A stretch of DNA of 37,770 bases from Blautia sp. (GCA_026169535.1 JAPFCU010000030.1:1-37770), one strand, 5' to 3'. Positions 24,024 to 34,830 are shown, counted from the stretch's first letter. Program-made: numbers and translations. Notes: generated by a model not told the origin, from the sequence alone.

Positions 24024-27000
24024 TGCCAAAGATAAAAGACATTAAAAAAGTACTTGTTATTGGTTCCGGTCCGATCATTATTGGTCAGGCTGCAGAGTTT
24101 GACTATGCGGGAACACAGGCATGCCGTGCTCTCAAGGAAGAGGGAATCGAAGTTGTACTTCTGAACTCCAATCCAGCTACCATCATGACTGATAAAGATA
24201 TGGCTGACAGAGTATATATTGAGCCTCTGACAGTTGAAGTTGTGGAACAGCTGATCATCAAGGAAAAACCGGACAGCGTTCTTCCTACGCTTGGCGGACA
24301 GGCAGGTCTGAATCTTGCCATGGAGCTTGCCGAAAGCGGATTTTTGAAGGAACATAATGTTCGCCTGATCGGTACAACTCCAGATACTATTAAGAGAGCT
24401 GAGGATCGTCAGGCATTTAAAGATACCATGGAAAAGATCAACGAGCCGATTGCAGCGTCTAAAGTGGTAACAACTGTTGAAGACGGCGTGGCGTTTACTA
24501 ATACCATTGGCTATCCGGTTGTTCTTCGTCCGGCATATACACTTGGCGGCAGCGGCGGCGGTATTGCATACAGCGAGCCAGAACTGAGAGAAATCCTTGA
24601 AAATGGTCTTCGTCTTTCCCGTGTAGGAGAGGTTCTTGTTGAGAGATGTATTTCCGGATGGAAAGAGATTGAATATGAAGTGATCCGTGACCGTGCAGGA
24701 AACTGTATTACAGTCTGCAACATGGAAAATGTTGACCCGGTTGGCGTGCACACAGGAGACTCCATCGTAGTAGCTCCTACTCAGACTCTTGGTGCAAAAG
24801 AATGCGATATGCTTCGTACTTCTGCCCTGAACATTATTACAGAGCTGGGTATTACCGGAGGATGTAACGTACAGTTTGCTCTTCATCCGGAAAGCTTTGA
24901 ATATTGTGTTATTGAGGTAAACCCGCGTCTGAGCCGTTCCTCCGCACTTGCAAGTAAGGCGACAGGATATCCGATCGCAAAGGTTGCATCCAAGATCGCG
25001 ATGGGTTATAATCTGGATGAAATTCCAAATGCTGTCACAGGAAGTACGTTTGCAAGTTTTGAGCCAACGATCGACTACTGTGTCGTAAAGGTTCCGAGAC
25101 TTCCATTTGATAAATTTATCACAGCAAAAAGAACTCTGACCACTCAGATGAAAGCAACCGGTGAGGTTATGAGTATCTGTACCAGCTTTGAGGGTGCTTT
25201 AATGAAAGCGCTCCGTTCTCTGGAACAGCATGTGGACTGTCTGCAGTCCTACGACTTCAGCGCCCTGACAGAAGAGGAGCTTCTGGAAGAACTGAAGGTT
25301 GTGGATGACCGCCGAATCTGGAAGATCGCAGAGGCAATCCGCAAGGGCATCCCGCAGGATTCTATTTATGAAATCACAAAGATCGACCGCTGGTTTATTG
25401 ACAAGATCGCGGTGATCGTTGAGATGGAAGATGCTTTACAGCATCAGGAACTGAATGAAGAGCTTCTTCTGGAAGCAAAACGTATGGAGTTCCCGGATAA
25501 TGTGATCGCGCGTATGACTGGAAAATCAGAGGATGAGATCAAAGCTATGCGCCAGGAATATGGCATCAAAGCAGCATATAAGCTGGTAGATACCTGTGCC
25601 GGCGAGTTTGAGGCAGCGACCCCATATTATTATTCCGTATATGGCGATAAAGAAACAGAAAATGAAGCAGTAGCTACACCAGATAAGAAAAAAGTCCTGG
25701 TACTTGGTTCCGGTCCGATCCGTATCGGTCAGGGTATCGAGTTTGACTTCTGCTCTGTACACTGTACATGGGCATTTGCAAAAGAGGGCTATGAGACTAT
25801 CATTATCAATAACAACCCGGAGACAGTCAGCACAGACTTTGATATTGCCGATAAGCTGTACTTTGAGCCACTGACTCCTGAGGATGTTGAAAATATTGTA
25901 AATATCGAAAAACCAGACGGAGCCGTTGTGCAGTTCGGCGGTCAGACAGCCATCAAGCTGACAGAGGCTCTTATAAAGATGGGAGTTAAGATTCTTGGTA
26001 CTTCTGCAGAAGATGTAGATGCGGCAGAAGACCGTGAGCTTTTTGACGGAATCCTTGAGCAGTGCCAGATCCCGAGACCAAAGGGAGATACAGTATTTAC
26101 TGCAGAAGAAGCAAAAGAAGTTGCCAACAGACTGGGTTATCCGGTGCTGGTACGTCCTTCCTATGTTCTTGGCGGACAGGGTATGAGAATTGCAGTCAGT
26201 GATGAGGATGTGGAGGAATATATCGGCATTATCAATCAGATTGCACAGGATCATCCGATCCTTGTAGATAAATACCTTATGGGTAAAGAGATTGAGGTAG
26301 ATGCGGTATGTGATGGTGAAGATATCCTGATTCCTGGTATTATGGAGCATATTGAGCGTGCAGGTATTCATTCTGGTGACAGTATTTCTGTATATCCGGC
26401 ACAGACTATCAGTGAAAAAGCAAAGGAGACTATTGCAGAATATACACGTCGTCTGGCAAAAGCACTTCATGTAGTAGGAATGATCAACATTCAGTTTATC
26501 GTCTGCGGTGAAGATGTATATGTGATCGAGGTAAATCCTCGTTCCAGCCGTACCGTTCCTTATATCAGCAAGGTGACAGGCATTCCGATCGTCCCGCTGG
26601 CTACAAAGGTTATTCTGGGCTACAAGCTGAAGGATATGGGATATGAGCCGGGACTTCAGGCAGAGGCCAAGCATATTGCTATCAAGATGCCTGTATTCTC
26701 CTTTGAGAAGATCCGTGGAGCAGATATCAGCCTTGGACCGGAAATGAAATCTACCGGTGAGTGTCTTGGTATTGCAGAAACATTTAACGAAGCTCTTTAT
26801 AAAGCATTTATCGGAGCTGGCATCAAACTTCCGAAGCACCGCAATATGATCATCACTGTAAAAGAAGAGGATCATCAGGAAGTAGTTCCAATTGCAAAAC
26901 GTTTTGAGGCTCTTGGATATCGTATCTATGCTACAAGAGGAACAGCCAAGGTTCTGAAAGAAAACGGAATTAAAGCAATCCGTACCAACAAGCTGGAACA

Positions 27001-27238
27001 GCCGGCGCCAAACCTTATGGACCTGATCCTCGGACATAAGATAGATGTGGTTATTGATACTCCGCCTCAGGGTGTTGAGCATCAGAAAGACGGTTTTGTG
27101 ATCCGCAGAAACGCAATTGAGACAGGAGTCAATGTACTGACCAGTCTGGATACAGCGGAGGCATTGGTAACAAGCCTTGAAAATACTGATCTGAACAATC
27201 TGACACTGATTGATATTGCCACGATTGACAACAGATAA
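24023..27238 (+). CDS. carB: Carbamoyl phosphate synthase large subunit
   Basis: A full-length 1071-residue CarB that makes carbamoyl phosphate from bicarbonate, ammonia and two ATP for pyrimidine and arginine synthesis. Two homologous halves are seen: GSGPIIIGQAAEFDYAG near residue 13 and GSGPIRIGQGIEFDFCS near 560, each with an ATP-grasp region (LGGSGGGIAY; LGGQGMRIAV) and a metal-binding end (VIEVNPRLSRSSALASKATG; VIEVNPRSSRTVPYISKVTG). The oligomerisation domain lies between (about 400-550), and a C-terminal allosteric domain (about 935-1071) has ATRGTAKVLKENG. No catalytic loss is evident, in contrast with CarA. The ATG overlaps the carA stop (TAATG), with GGGAGG upstream, suggesting translational coupling. 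A strong terminator follows. Confidence 0.96.
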   Translation: MPKIKDIKKVLVIGSGPIIIGQAAEFDYAGTQACRALKEEGIEVVLLNSNPATIMTDKDMADRVYIEPLTVEVVEQLIIKEKPDSVLPTLGGQAGLNLAMELAESGFLKEHNVRLIGTTPDTIKRAEDRQAFKDTMEKINEPIAASKVVTTVEDGVAFTNTIGYPVVLRPAYTLGGSGGGIAYSEPELREILENGLRLSRVGEVLVERCISGWKEIEYEVIRDRAGNCITVCNMENVDPVGVHTGDSIVVAPTQTLGAKECDMLRTSALNIITELGITGGCNVQFALHPESFEYCVIEVNPRLSRSSALASKATGYPIAKVASKIAMGYNLDEIPNAVTGSTFASFEPTIDYCVVKVPRLPFDKFITAKRTLTTQMKATGEVMSICTSFEGALMKALRSLEQHVDCLQSYDFSALTEEELLEELKVVDDRRIWKIAEAIRKGIPQDSIYEITKIDRWFIDKIAVIVEMEDALQHQELNEELLLEAKRMEFPDNVIARMTGKSEDEIKAMRQEYGIKAAYKLVDTCAGEFEAATPYYYSVYGDKETENEAVATPDKKKVLVLGSGPIRIGQGIEFDFCSVHCTWAFAKEGYETIIINNNPETVSTDFDIADKLYFEPLTPEDVENIVNIEKPDGAVVQFGGQTAIKLTEALIKMGVKILGTSAEDVDAAEDRELFDGILEQCQIPRPKGDTVFTAEEAKEVANRLGYPVLVRPSYVLGGQGMRIAVSDEDVEEYIGIINQIAQDHPILVDKYLMGKEIEVDAVCDGEDILIPGIMEHIERAGIHSGDSISVYPAQTISEKAKETIAEYTRRLAKALHVVGMINIQFIVCGEDVYVIEVNPRSSRTVPYISKVTGIPIVPLATKVILGYKLKDMGYEPGLQAEAKHIAIKMPVFSFEKIRGADISLGPEMKSTGECLGIAETFNEALYKAFIGAGIKLPKHRNMIITVKEEDHQEVVPIAKRFEALGYRIYATRGTAKVLKENGIKAIRTNKLEQPAPNLMDLILGHKIDVVIDTPPQGVEHQKDGFVIRRNAIETGVNVLTSLDTAEALVTSLENTDLNNLTLIDIATIDNR

Positions 27239-27245
27239 TTAAGAT

Positions 27246-27286
27246 ACCGGGGGAATTGCTGAAAAAGCAGTTCCTCCGGTTTTTTT
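27246..27286 (+). terminator. carAB terminator
   Basis: ACCGGGGGAATTGCT (27246-27260) pairs with AGCAGTTCCTCCGGT (27266-27280) with two wobbles, followed by seven T. Confidence 0.93.
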
Positions 27287-27287
27287 C

Positions 27288-27316
27288 TTTACGACAAAGT
27301 AAATCTGTAATATACT
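27288..27316 (+). promoter_or_regulatory. uppP promoter
   Basis: TTTACG (27288-27293), 17-base spacer, TATACT (27311-27316), 33 bases before the ATG. Confidence 0.6.
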
Positions 27317-27348
27317 TATGGTAGTTTAAAGAAAGAAAGGAAATCAAA

Positions 27349-28251
27349 ATGAATATCATCGAATTTTTTAAAGCGGTTTTCCTTGGTATTGTAGAGGGAA
27401 TCACAGAATGGCTTCCCATCAGCAGTACCGGACACATGATACTTGTTGACGAATTTATCAAACTGGATGTTTCCCACGAATTTAAGGATTTTTTTCTGGT
27501 GGTGATCCAGCTGGGAGCCATACTTGCTGTGGTGGTGCTTTACTGGAATAAGCTGTGGCCATTTTATATCAGGCCTGTCTCAAAAAAAACGCAGATGGCT
27601 ATTTCAAAGCAGCCGGCTGCAGTACGGGGACTTATGACCTTTATAGAAAAGTTCTGTGATAAGGATAAATGGATGCTCTGGTTTAAGATCCTGGTTGCCT
27701 GTCTTCCGACTATTGTGATCGCACTTCCCTTTAACGATGTGATAGAAGAAAAGTTTAATAATTATGTGGTTGTTGCCATTGCACTGATCGTTTATGGTGT
27801 AATCTTTATTTTTATTGAGAATTATAATAAAAAAAGACGTCCAACCTGCAGATCACTTCAGGACATGAGCTTTAAAACAGCCTTTTTGATTGGTGTATTT
27901 CAGGTCCTTTCCGTGATTCCGGGAACCTCCAGATCAGGTTCTACTATTATTGGAGGAATTCTGGTAGGAACCTCCAGAACAGTTGCTGCAGAATTTACCT
28001 TTTTCCTTGCAATTCCTGTTATGGTGGGAGCAAGTCTTCTGAAACTGGTGAAATTTGGTTTTGCATTTACAGCAAGTGAGGTAATGATTCTGATCACCGG
28101 TATGGTAGTGGCGTTTATTGTATCAATTCTTGCTATTAAATTTCTGATGGGCTATATCAAAAAACATGATTTCAAAGCGTTTGGATGGTACAGGATCGTG
28201 CTGGGTATTCTTGTGCTGGGATACTTTTTCGGAAAAAATCTTCTGGCATAA
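27349..28251 (+). CDS. uppP: Undecaprenyl-diphosphatase (bacitracin resistance protein)
   Basis: A 300-residue polytopic membrane enzyme of the UppP/BacA family, which converts undecaprenyl pyrophosphate to the monophosphate carrier used for peptidoglycan and wall polysaccharides. Both signature regions are present: [17 protein letters not shown] near the N-terminus with the catalytic Glu residues, and [10 protein letters not shown] with the conserved Arg/Ser near residue 190. About eight helices are visible. Length is slightly above the usual 265-280, owing to an inserted stretch around residues 75-95. AGAAAGGAAA precedes the ATG. It recycles the lipid used by the phosphoglycosyltransferase at 10306. 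glpK follows after 80 bases without a visible terminator. Confidence 0.95.
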   Translation: MNIIEFFKAVFLGIVEGITEWLPISSTGHMILVDEFIKLDVSHEFKDFFLVVIQLGAILAVVVLYWNKLWPFYIRPVSKKTQMAISKQPAAVRGLMTFIEKFCDKDKWMLWFKILVACLPTIVIALPFNDVIEEKFNNYVVVAIALIVYGVIFIFIENYNKKRRPTCRSLQDMSFKTAFLIGVFQVLSVIPGTSRSGSTIIGGILVGTSRTVAAEFTFFLAIPVMVGASLLKLVKFGFAFTASEVMILITGMVVAFIVSILAIKFLMGYIKKHDFKAFGWYRIVLGILVLGYFFGKNLLA

Positions 28252-28313
28252 GAACAGATAATATTTTTTTGGGGGAAAAGCAGGCTGACTGAAAATAAGC
28301 AAACAGCAGCTGA

Positions 28314-29831
<1,518 letters not shown>

Positions 29832-29880
29832 GTTTAATGGATCCTTTGGTGATGGATCCGGAAAGGCAGGTTGAATCAAC

Positions 29881-30798
29881 ATGAAAAATTCTATGAAAAT
29901 GTTATTGACAGTAAGTACAGCAGTAGCTCTGACTTTTTCGGGATGCGGTAAATCCTCTGAGCCAGAGGCGGAACCGACAGTACCAGCTGCGGCTCCTACA
30001 GCAGTTCCTACAGCAGTTCCGGCAACAGCGACACCGGCTCCTACATCTACCCCGGCCCCTCGTTCAATTGGAGAAAAGAATTCAAAATCAAAATATGTAT
30101 ATCTGACAAACAACCTTAGCACAAAGATCCGGGAATTTTATCTGATGGTATCAGGTGAGGATGAATGGGGAGAAAATCTGATTCCTTCTGAGACATCTAT
30201 AAAAAAATCAGAACAGGTACAACTGTTTTATACACCTGAATCAGACAGTCATGAAGGGGAAACTGTTTCCGAAGATGAAACTGCAGACACCGAGAATCTT
30301 TATGATATGAAAATCGTAACTGCGGATGGAGATATTTATGAAATTTACAGCATAGAATTAGGCGATATGGAAAAAGCAGTCCTGACTTATGACCAGGATA
30401 TGGGAGTCGCTTATCTTCGCTATATGAGCCTGACCGATAAAAAGGAAAAAGATACAAAAGAGAATTCTCAGCAGACAGAGGCATCTGACGATTATTCAGA
30501 GGAAGATGCTTCGGATGATGAAAGCTACGACAATGGAAGCAGTGATGAGGGAAGCGCTGATGACGGAAGCAGTGACGATGGAAGTTCCGGTAATGGAAGC
30601 AGTGACGATGGAAGCAGCGATGATGGAAGCGGCGATGATGAAAGCGGTGACGATGGAAGTTCTGATGATGGAAGCAGTGATGACGGAGGGTCTGATGATG
30701 GAAGCTCCGATGACGGAAATTACGACGACGGTAACGATGATGGTATGGTAGATGCCGGCGGCGGAAGTGATGATGGATATTATGATACGACAGAGTAA
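29881..30798 (+). CDS. Secreted lipoprotein with Pro/Thr linker and Asp/Ser/Gly-rich tail
   Basis: A 305-residue protein with a lipoprotein signal peptide (MKNSMKMLLTVSTAVALTFS, Cys at 22, SGC lipobox), an Ala/Pro/Thr-rich linker (about 30-62), a small folded region (about 70-195, for example YVYLTNNLSTKIREFYLMVS), and a highly acidic tail of SDDGS-type repeats (about 205-300). The folded part looks like a small beta-sandwich domain, found in clostridial lipoproteins of unknown role. The ribosome site (AAAGGCAGG) is mediocre. It starts 49 bases after glpK and ends before a two-way terminator. No function can be assigned. Confidence 0.75.
   Translation: MKNSMKMLLTVSTAVALTFSGCGKSSEPEAEPTVPAAAPTAVPTAVPATATPAPTSTPAPRSIGEKNSKSKYVYLTNNLSTKIREFYLMVSGEDEWGENLIPSETSIKKSEQVQLFYTPESDSHEGETVSEDETADTENLYDMKIVTADGDIYEIYSIELGDMEKAVLTYDQDMGVAYLRYMSLTDKKEKDTKENSQQTEASDDYSEEDASDDESYDNGSSDEGSADDGSSDDGSSGNGSSDDGSSDDGSGDDESGDDGSSDDGSSDDGGSDDGSSDDGNYDDGNDDGMVDAGGGSDDGYYDTTE
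30530..30760 (+). repeat. Short in-frame repeats coding the SDDGS tail
   Basis: Repeats built on GATGATGGAAGC and its variants (GAYGAYGGAAGC), giving Asp-Asp-Gly-Ser runs. The antisense reading is an artefactual His/Arg-rich frame. Confidence 0.8.
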
Positions 30799-30824
30799 CC
30801 ACTGTAAATAAATCTGAATTTATG

Positions 30825-30884
30825 AAAAAAGTTCGTATGTTTATGTGATTGTAAAAATGACACATAGAGCATACGAACTTTTTT
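30825..30884. terminator. Bidirectional terminator between the lipoprotein and regulator genes
   Basis: AAAAAAGTTCGTATG (30825-30839) pairs perfectly with CATACGAACTTTTTT (30870-30884), and an inner TATGTG/CACATA stem extends it. T runs are present on both strands, and the flanking genes converge. Confidence 0.92.
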
Positions 30885-30897
30885 AGAAGAGACAGAA

Positions 30898-31824
30898 TTA
30901 TAGATACAACAATTCTCCTGTACGGTCGGAATTGCATCCTGATTGAAAATCCAGAACTGTCTTGAATTCTCTGGAGCGTACAATGTCGATCAGAGCAGAA
31001 AAACCTGGCTTGTTTATGGAATCTTTTTCCATTACAAGGAACATGGGAAGCTTTTTAACTGGAATAAAATCCATATTTTTTAATTGAAAAGCAACAGCCC
31101 CTGAACCAAATGCGGTATCTGCCTGTTGGCTGATTACTGCGTTTGCAGTAGACAGATCGGATACATGTTCTTTCTGATAACCATTGATTCTGTCTGCAGA
31201 AATATTTAATTCTTTTAGAAGGATGTCCAGATACATTCTCCCTGTACTTCCCTTTTCTCTGTTGGCAAAAATAATCTCCGGCTGAATCAGATCTTTGGCA
31301 GAAAAGATGTCCCGGGGATTCTCTTTTTGGACATAAAATCCCAGATCGTATTCATAGAGAAGAAGAGCAGCTGTGGAAATTCCGGGAAGAAGGGCGGGAA
31401 TATGTTCTGGAAGGATTCCGGCGGTGGTGGCATGGACTTTTTTAAAGTAAAGAGAATAAAGTCCGTTGTAAGTATTCAGATGGGAGTGCAGTACCGGAAG
31501 TCCGGAAGGATGCACAGACATCTGTTCAATCAGATATTCCAGAGCTGGTGAGGTCTGTCCGCTGATGATGAGTCCGTTGGAATAAAGCAGATAATCCCTT
31601 TTTAAAAGAGAGCTTTCCGGCTGAAATCCAGGGAATGAGATGGACGACTCCTGCGGAGAAGCGCTTCCTTTCTGAAAATACCGGGAAAGCTGTTCCTCAC
31701 TGATACGCAGCTGTTTACCGATTTTGGAGGACTCCAGTTCTCCTCGTTTAATCAGTTCATAGACGGTAGTTTTTTTTATTTTGAGACGCTCAGCCACTTC
31801 CTGTGCCGTGTATAATTTATTCAT
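30898..31824 (-). CDS. Helix-turn-helix regulator with a periplasmic-binding-like domain (probable molybdate-locus regulator)
   Basis: A 308-residue protein with an excisionase/MerR-like DNA-binding domain (about 1-52: LYTAQEVAERLKIKKTTVYE, then ELESSKIGKQLRI) and a PBP-like domain (about 80-305) of the type found in ModE-like and MoaA-context regulators. I use ATG 31824; a TTG lies directly before it. It overlaps the end of the molbindin gene by eight bases and diverges from modABC, so control of molybdate uptake is the natural guess. The PBP-like part would then bind molybdate or a cofactor. No membrane segment is seen. The ligand and operator are not known. Confidence 0.82.
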   Translation of the reverse strand: MNKLYTAQEVAERLKIKKTTVYELIKRGELESSKIGKQLRISEEQLSRYFQKGSASPQESSISFPGFQPESSLLKRDYLLYSNGLIISGQTSPALEYLIEQMSVHPSGLPVLHSHLNTYNGLYSLYFKKVHATTAGILPEHIPALLPGISTAALLLYEYDLGFYVQKENPRDIFSAKDLIQPEIIFANREKGSTGRMYLDILLKELNISADRINGYQKEHVSDLSTANAVISQQADTAFGSGAVAFQLKNMDFIPVKKLPMFLVMEKDSINKPGFSALIDIVRSREFKTVLDFQSGCNSDRTGELLYL

Positions 31825-32029
31825 CAATTCCTACCATGACATTAGTAGCTTTGATCACTGCATAGGCATCAGAACCGACTTCGAGACCAAGTTCTTCTAC
31901 TGCTGCGCAGGAAATGGTGGCAACAATGATATTTCCACCGCCTATATCAATGGAAACAATAGAATTTACAGCTCCGTTGTTGATGCTGACGACTTTTCCT
32001 TTTAACTGATTTCGTGCACTTAATTTCAT
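31817..32029 (-). CDS. Molbindin (Mop/TOBE domain) molybdate-binding protein
   Basis: A 70-residue single Mop domain: KLSARNQLKGKVVSINNGAV at the start and IGGGNIIVATISCAAVEELG in the middle, ending in AVIKATNVMVGIDE. Molbindins assemble into hexamers that store molybdate or tungstate in the cytoplasm. AAGGAG lies before the ATG. The stop overlaps the start of the regulator, so the two are translationally linked, and the gene diverges from modA with 153 bases between. Confidence 0.93.
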   Translation of the reverse strand: MKLSARNQLKGKVVSINNGAVNSIVSIDIGGGNIIVATISCAAVEELGLEVGSDAYAVIKATNVMVGIDE

Positions 32030-32105
32030 GACTTTTCTCCTTGTTTTTGATAATTTTTAAAAAATTTAATTATTTCTTTCCTCACTATATCATAGATGAA
32101 ATAAA

Positions 32106-32134
32106 TTGACAAGAAGTGTAGTCTGATATAAAAT
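32106..32134 (+). promoter_or_regulatory. modABC promoter
   Basis: TTGACA (32106-32111), 17-base spacer, TAAAAT (32129-32134), about 48 bases before modA. No clear counterpart is seen on the other strand for the molbindin gene. Confidence 0.75.
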
Positions 32135-32182
32135 GAATAAAACATAACAAAACAGAGCTAAAATAAACAAAGGAGAAGGCAA

Positions 32183-33028
32183 ATGAAGAAAAAACTGGCG
32201 GTTATTGCACTTGCAGGGATGATGGCAGCAGGATTTACAACAGGAAATGTACAGGCAGCAGAGCCAGACGGAGAGCTTTATGTTTTTATTGCAGCCAGCC
32301 TTGCCAATGCAATGGAGGAAATTCAGAAGGATTTTAATCAAAAATATCCGGATGTGGAAATTTTTTATAATGCAGATAGTTCCGGTACGCTTCAGAAACA
32401 GATTGAGGAAGGCTCCAGATGTGATATCTTTTTCTCGGCAGCAACGAAACAGATGGATGCGCTTGTTGAAGAACAGCTGGCAAAGGAGGATTCTGTGGAA
32501 GACCTTCTGGAAAACAAGGTAGTGCTGATCAAGCTGAAGGATGCTGAAACTAAGGTGACAGGTTTTGAGAATATCACGGAAGCTGAAAATCTGGCTCTTG
32601 CAGGGGAAGATGTTCCTGTGGGACAGTATGCCAGAGAAATTTTTACCAATCTTGGAATCATGGATCAGGTAGAAAAAATGGAGATCAATGAGGGCAAAAA
32701 TGTAACGGAGGTTCTGGCAGCAATTACACAGGGAAGCAATGAGGTCGGGGTCGTATATGCCACAGATGCCGCTTCTGTTGCCGATCAGGTGGATATCATT
32801 GCGGAGGCTCCGGCAGAAGCTCTTGAAACTCCGGTTCTATATCCGGTGGGACTGACAGAAGATCAGGAGGCGTCTTCGGCAGAACAGGAGGCGGCAGAAG
32901 TGTTTCTTGAGTATCTCCAGACAGAAGAGGCTATGAAAGTTTTTGAGGAGTATGGATTCAGTCCTTACACTGAGGAAAAGGAAGAGGCTGCCGCAGAGGA
33001 AAATACAGAAGAGAAAGCAGCGGAATAA
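32183..33028 (+). CDS. modA: Molybdate ABC transporter substrate-binding protein without lipobox
   Basis: A 281-residue ModA. The signal peptide (MKKKLAVIALAGMMAAGFTT) ends with an Ala-x-Ala type site (VQAAEP) and has no Cys, so no lipid anchor is predicted, unlike most Gram-positive binding proteins. The mature part has the ModA motifs LYVFIAASLANAMEEI, YNADSSGTLQKQIEEG, CDIFFSAATKQMD, PVGQYAREIF and EVGVVYATDAAS. Past residue about 258 there is an extra Glu/Ala-rich tail. A strong AAGGAG precedes the ATG. modB follows after 12 bases. Tungstate or molybdate preference cannot be decided. Confidence 0.94.
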   Translation: MKKKLAVIALAGMMAAGFTTGNVQAAEPDGELYVFIAASLANAMEEIQKDFNQKYPDVEIFYNADSSGTLQKQIEEGSRCDIFFSAATKQMDALVEEQLAKEDSVEDLLENKVVLIKLKDAETKVTGFENITEAENLALAGEDVPVGQYAREIFTNLGIMDQVEKMEINEGKNVTEVLAAITQGSNEVGVVYATDAASVADQVDIIAEAPAEALETPVLYPVGLTEDQEASSAEQEAAEVFLEYLQTEEAMKVFEEYGFSPYTEEKEEAAAEENTEEKAAE

Positions 33029-33040
33029 ACGGAGAAAGCT

Positions 33041-33736
33041 ATGGGAGAGTTTATGCAGGAGATTAACTGGTCTCCTCTGTGGATTTCCCTGAAAACAGGC
33101 GCGGTGGCTACGGCCATCGCGTTCTTTCTGGGAATCTGGTGTGCCAGAAAAATCATGAAAATGAAACCGGTATCCAGGGCAGTGCTGGATGGTGTCTTAA
33201 CGATGCCTCTGGTTCTTCCGCCTACAGTTGCCGGTTTTTTTCTGCTGATCATTTTCAGTCTCAGAAGACCTTTTGGAAAATTTCTTCTGGAGAATTTTGA
33301 TTTTAAGATTGTGCAGACCTGGAAAGGCTGTGTGGTGGCAGCTGCAGTGATCGCCTTTCCTCTGATGTACCGAAATGCAAGGGCTGCCTTTGAACAGGTG
33401 GATGTAAATCTGATACATGCAGGTCAGACTCTTGGAATGAGTGACCGTAAGATATTCTGGAAAGTGATCATGCCCACAGCGGCTCCGGGGATCGCATCCG
33501 GCACAGTGCTGGCTTTTGCCAGAGCCATTGGGGAATACGGAGCTACATCTATGCTTGCAGGAAACATTCTGGGCAAGACCAGAACGGTTTCCGTTGCCAT
33601 TGCCGCAGAGACCGCGGCAGGAAATTACGATGTGGCAGGCTTCTGGGTAGTGGTGATCGTTGCATTGTCTTTTGTGATCGTGGCGTTGATTAATATTGTA
33701 TCCGGAAGAGGAATGAAGAGCAGAAGATGGATCTAA
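33041..33736 (+). CDS. modB: Molybdate ABC transporter permease
   Basis: A 231-residue permease with about five to six membrane helices and the binding-protein-dependent loop motif, here the RAIGEYGATSMLAG stretch with EYGATSM typical of ModB/CysT permeases that docks on ModC. Early segment PLWISLKTGAVATAIAFFLG and PLVLPPTVAGFFLL are also typical. GGAGAAAGC precedes the ATG. It lies 12 bases after modA and 22 before modC. Confidence 0.95.
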   Translation: MGEFMQEINWSPLWISLKTGAVATAIAFFLGIWCARKIMKMKPVSRAVLDGVLTMPLVLPPTVAGFFLLIIFSLRRPFGKFLLENFDFKIVQTWKGCVVAAAVIAFPLMYRNARAAFEQVDVNLIHAGQTLGMSDRKIFWKVIMPTAAPGIASGTVLAFARAIGEYGATSMLAGNILGKTRTVSVAIAAETAAGNYDVAGFWVVVIVALSFVIVALINIVSGRGMKSRRWI

Positions 33737-33758
33737 TAAAAGTACAGAAGGAAAGAAT

Positions 33759-34808
33759 ATGTCCATTTATGTAAATATAGAAAAGAAATTCAAAGGCTTT
33801 TCCCTGCAGGTGAAGTTTAATACAGAAAGTGCATCGACAGGTATTCTTGGAGCTTCCGGAAGCGGAAAGAGCATGACGCTCCGCTGTATTGCCGGAATTG
33901 AGACTCCGGATCGAGGCGAAATCCTGGTCAATGGAAAAACACTTTTTGATTCAGAGAAAAATATCAATCTGAAGCCCCAGCAGCGTCATGTGGGATATCT
34001 GTTCCAGAATTATGCGCTTTTTCCGACCATGACGGTTTATGAAAATATAGGCTGCGGCTTTCGCGGCGAAAAAAAACTCCGGGATGAAAGAGTTCGGGAT
34101 TTTATCAGCAGATACCATCTGAAAGGACTGGAAAAACACCTTCCTTCTCAGCTTTCCGGAGGACAGCAGCAGAGAGTGGCTCTGGCAAGAATGATGATCG
34201 GCGAACCGGAGGTAATCCTTTTGGACGAGCCATTTTCTGCCTTGGACGGGTTCCTGAAAGATGTACTCCAGAGAGATATGCAGGATTTTCTGCAGGAATA
34301 TCAGGGAGACATGCTTATGGTGACTCACAGCCGCGATGAGGCTTTCCGCTTCTGCAGGGAGCTTATGCTTCTGAAAGAGGGAAAGACATTGACTTTCGGA
34401 AAGACCAGGGAGCTTTTTGAACAGCCGGGGCTTGTAGAGGCAGCCCGGCTTACGGGGTGCAAGAACTTTTCCAGAATTGAAAAACTGGGATCCCGGTATC
34501 TTTTTGCCCTGGACTGGGGGATCTCACTCAGGACGGAGAAGGAAATCCCTGAAGAAGCTTCTTATGTGGCAATCCGTGGACACTGGATTCAGGGAAGGGA
34601 TTCAGATGGAGAAAACTGCATTCCGTTCCAGCCGGCAGAATATGTGGAAAATACATTTGAGCATCAGTATCTTGTTCAAACACCCGGAATGGATAAGGAC
34701 ACTGTTTTGTGGTGGATGCGCCCAAGAAACAGCTTCCGGGAGACAGAAGAGAGACAGCTGCCGGAGTATCTGTATCTGCCTCCGGAGCATCTGATGCTTC
34801 TGAAATAA
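33759..34808 (+). CDS. modC: Molybdate ABC transporter ATP-binding protein
   Basis: A 349-residue ABC ATPase. Walker A GASGSGKS, Q-loop YLFQNYALFPTMTV, signature LSGGQQQRVALARMM, Walker B VILLDEPFSALD and the switch His in MVTHSRDEAF are all present. After about residue 230 a C-terminal region without the full TOBE/Mop repeats seen in E. coli ModC continues to 349; the separate molbindin may take that role. It powers uptake through ModB. AAGGAAAGAA precedes the ATG. It closes the modABC operon and converges with the gene at 34847. Confidence 0.94.
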   Translation: MSIYVNIEKKFKGFSLQVKFNTESASTGILGASGSGKSMTLRCIAGIETPDRGEILVNGKTLFDSEKNINLKPQQRHVGYLFQNYALFPTMTVYENIGCGFRGEKKLRDERVRDFISRYHLKGLEKHLPSQLSGGQQQRVALARMMIGEPEVILLDEPFSALDGFLKDVLQRDMQDFLQEYQGDMLMVTHSRDEAFRFCRELMLLKEGKTLTFGKTRELFEQPGLVEAARLTGCKNFSRIEKLGSRYLFALDWGISLRTEKEIPEEASYVAIRGHWIQGRDSDGENCIPFQPAEYVENTFEHQYLVQTPGMDKDTVLWWMRPRNSFRETEERQLPEYLYLPPEHLMLLK

Positions 34809-34830
34809 TGTACATTAAGAAGATTTGAAA

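Noticed and set aside
25526-27082. 518-residue minus-strand frame inside carB
   Set aside because: It is an antisense shadow of carB with no recognisable domain or ribosome site.
30197-30937. His/Arg-rich minus-strand frame over the lipoprotein tail
   Set aside because: It is the antisense of the SDDGS repeats and crosses the bidirectional terminator.
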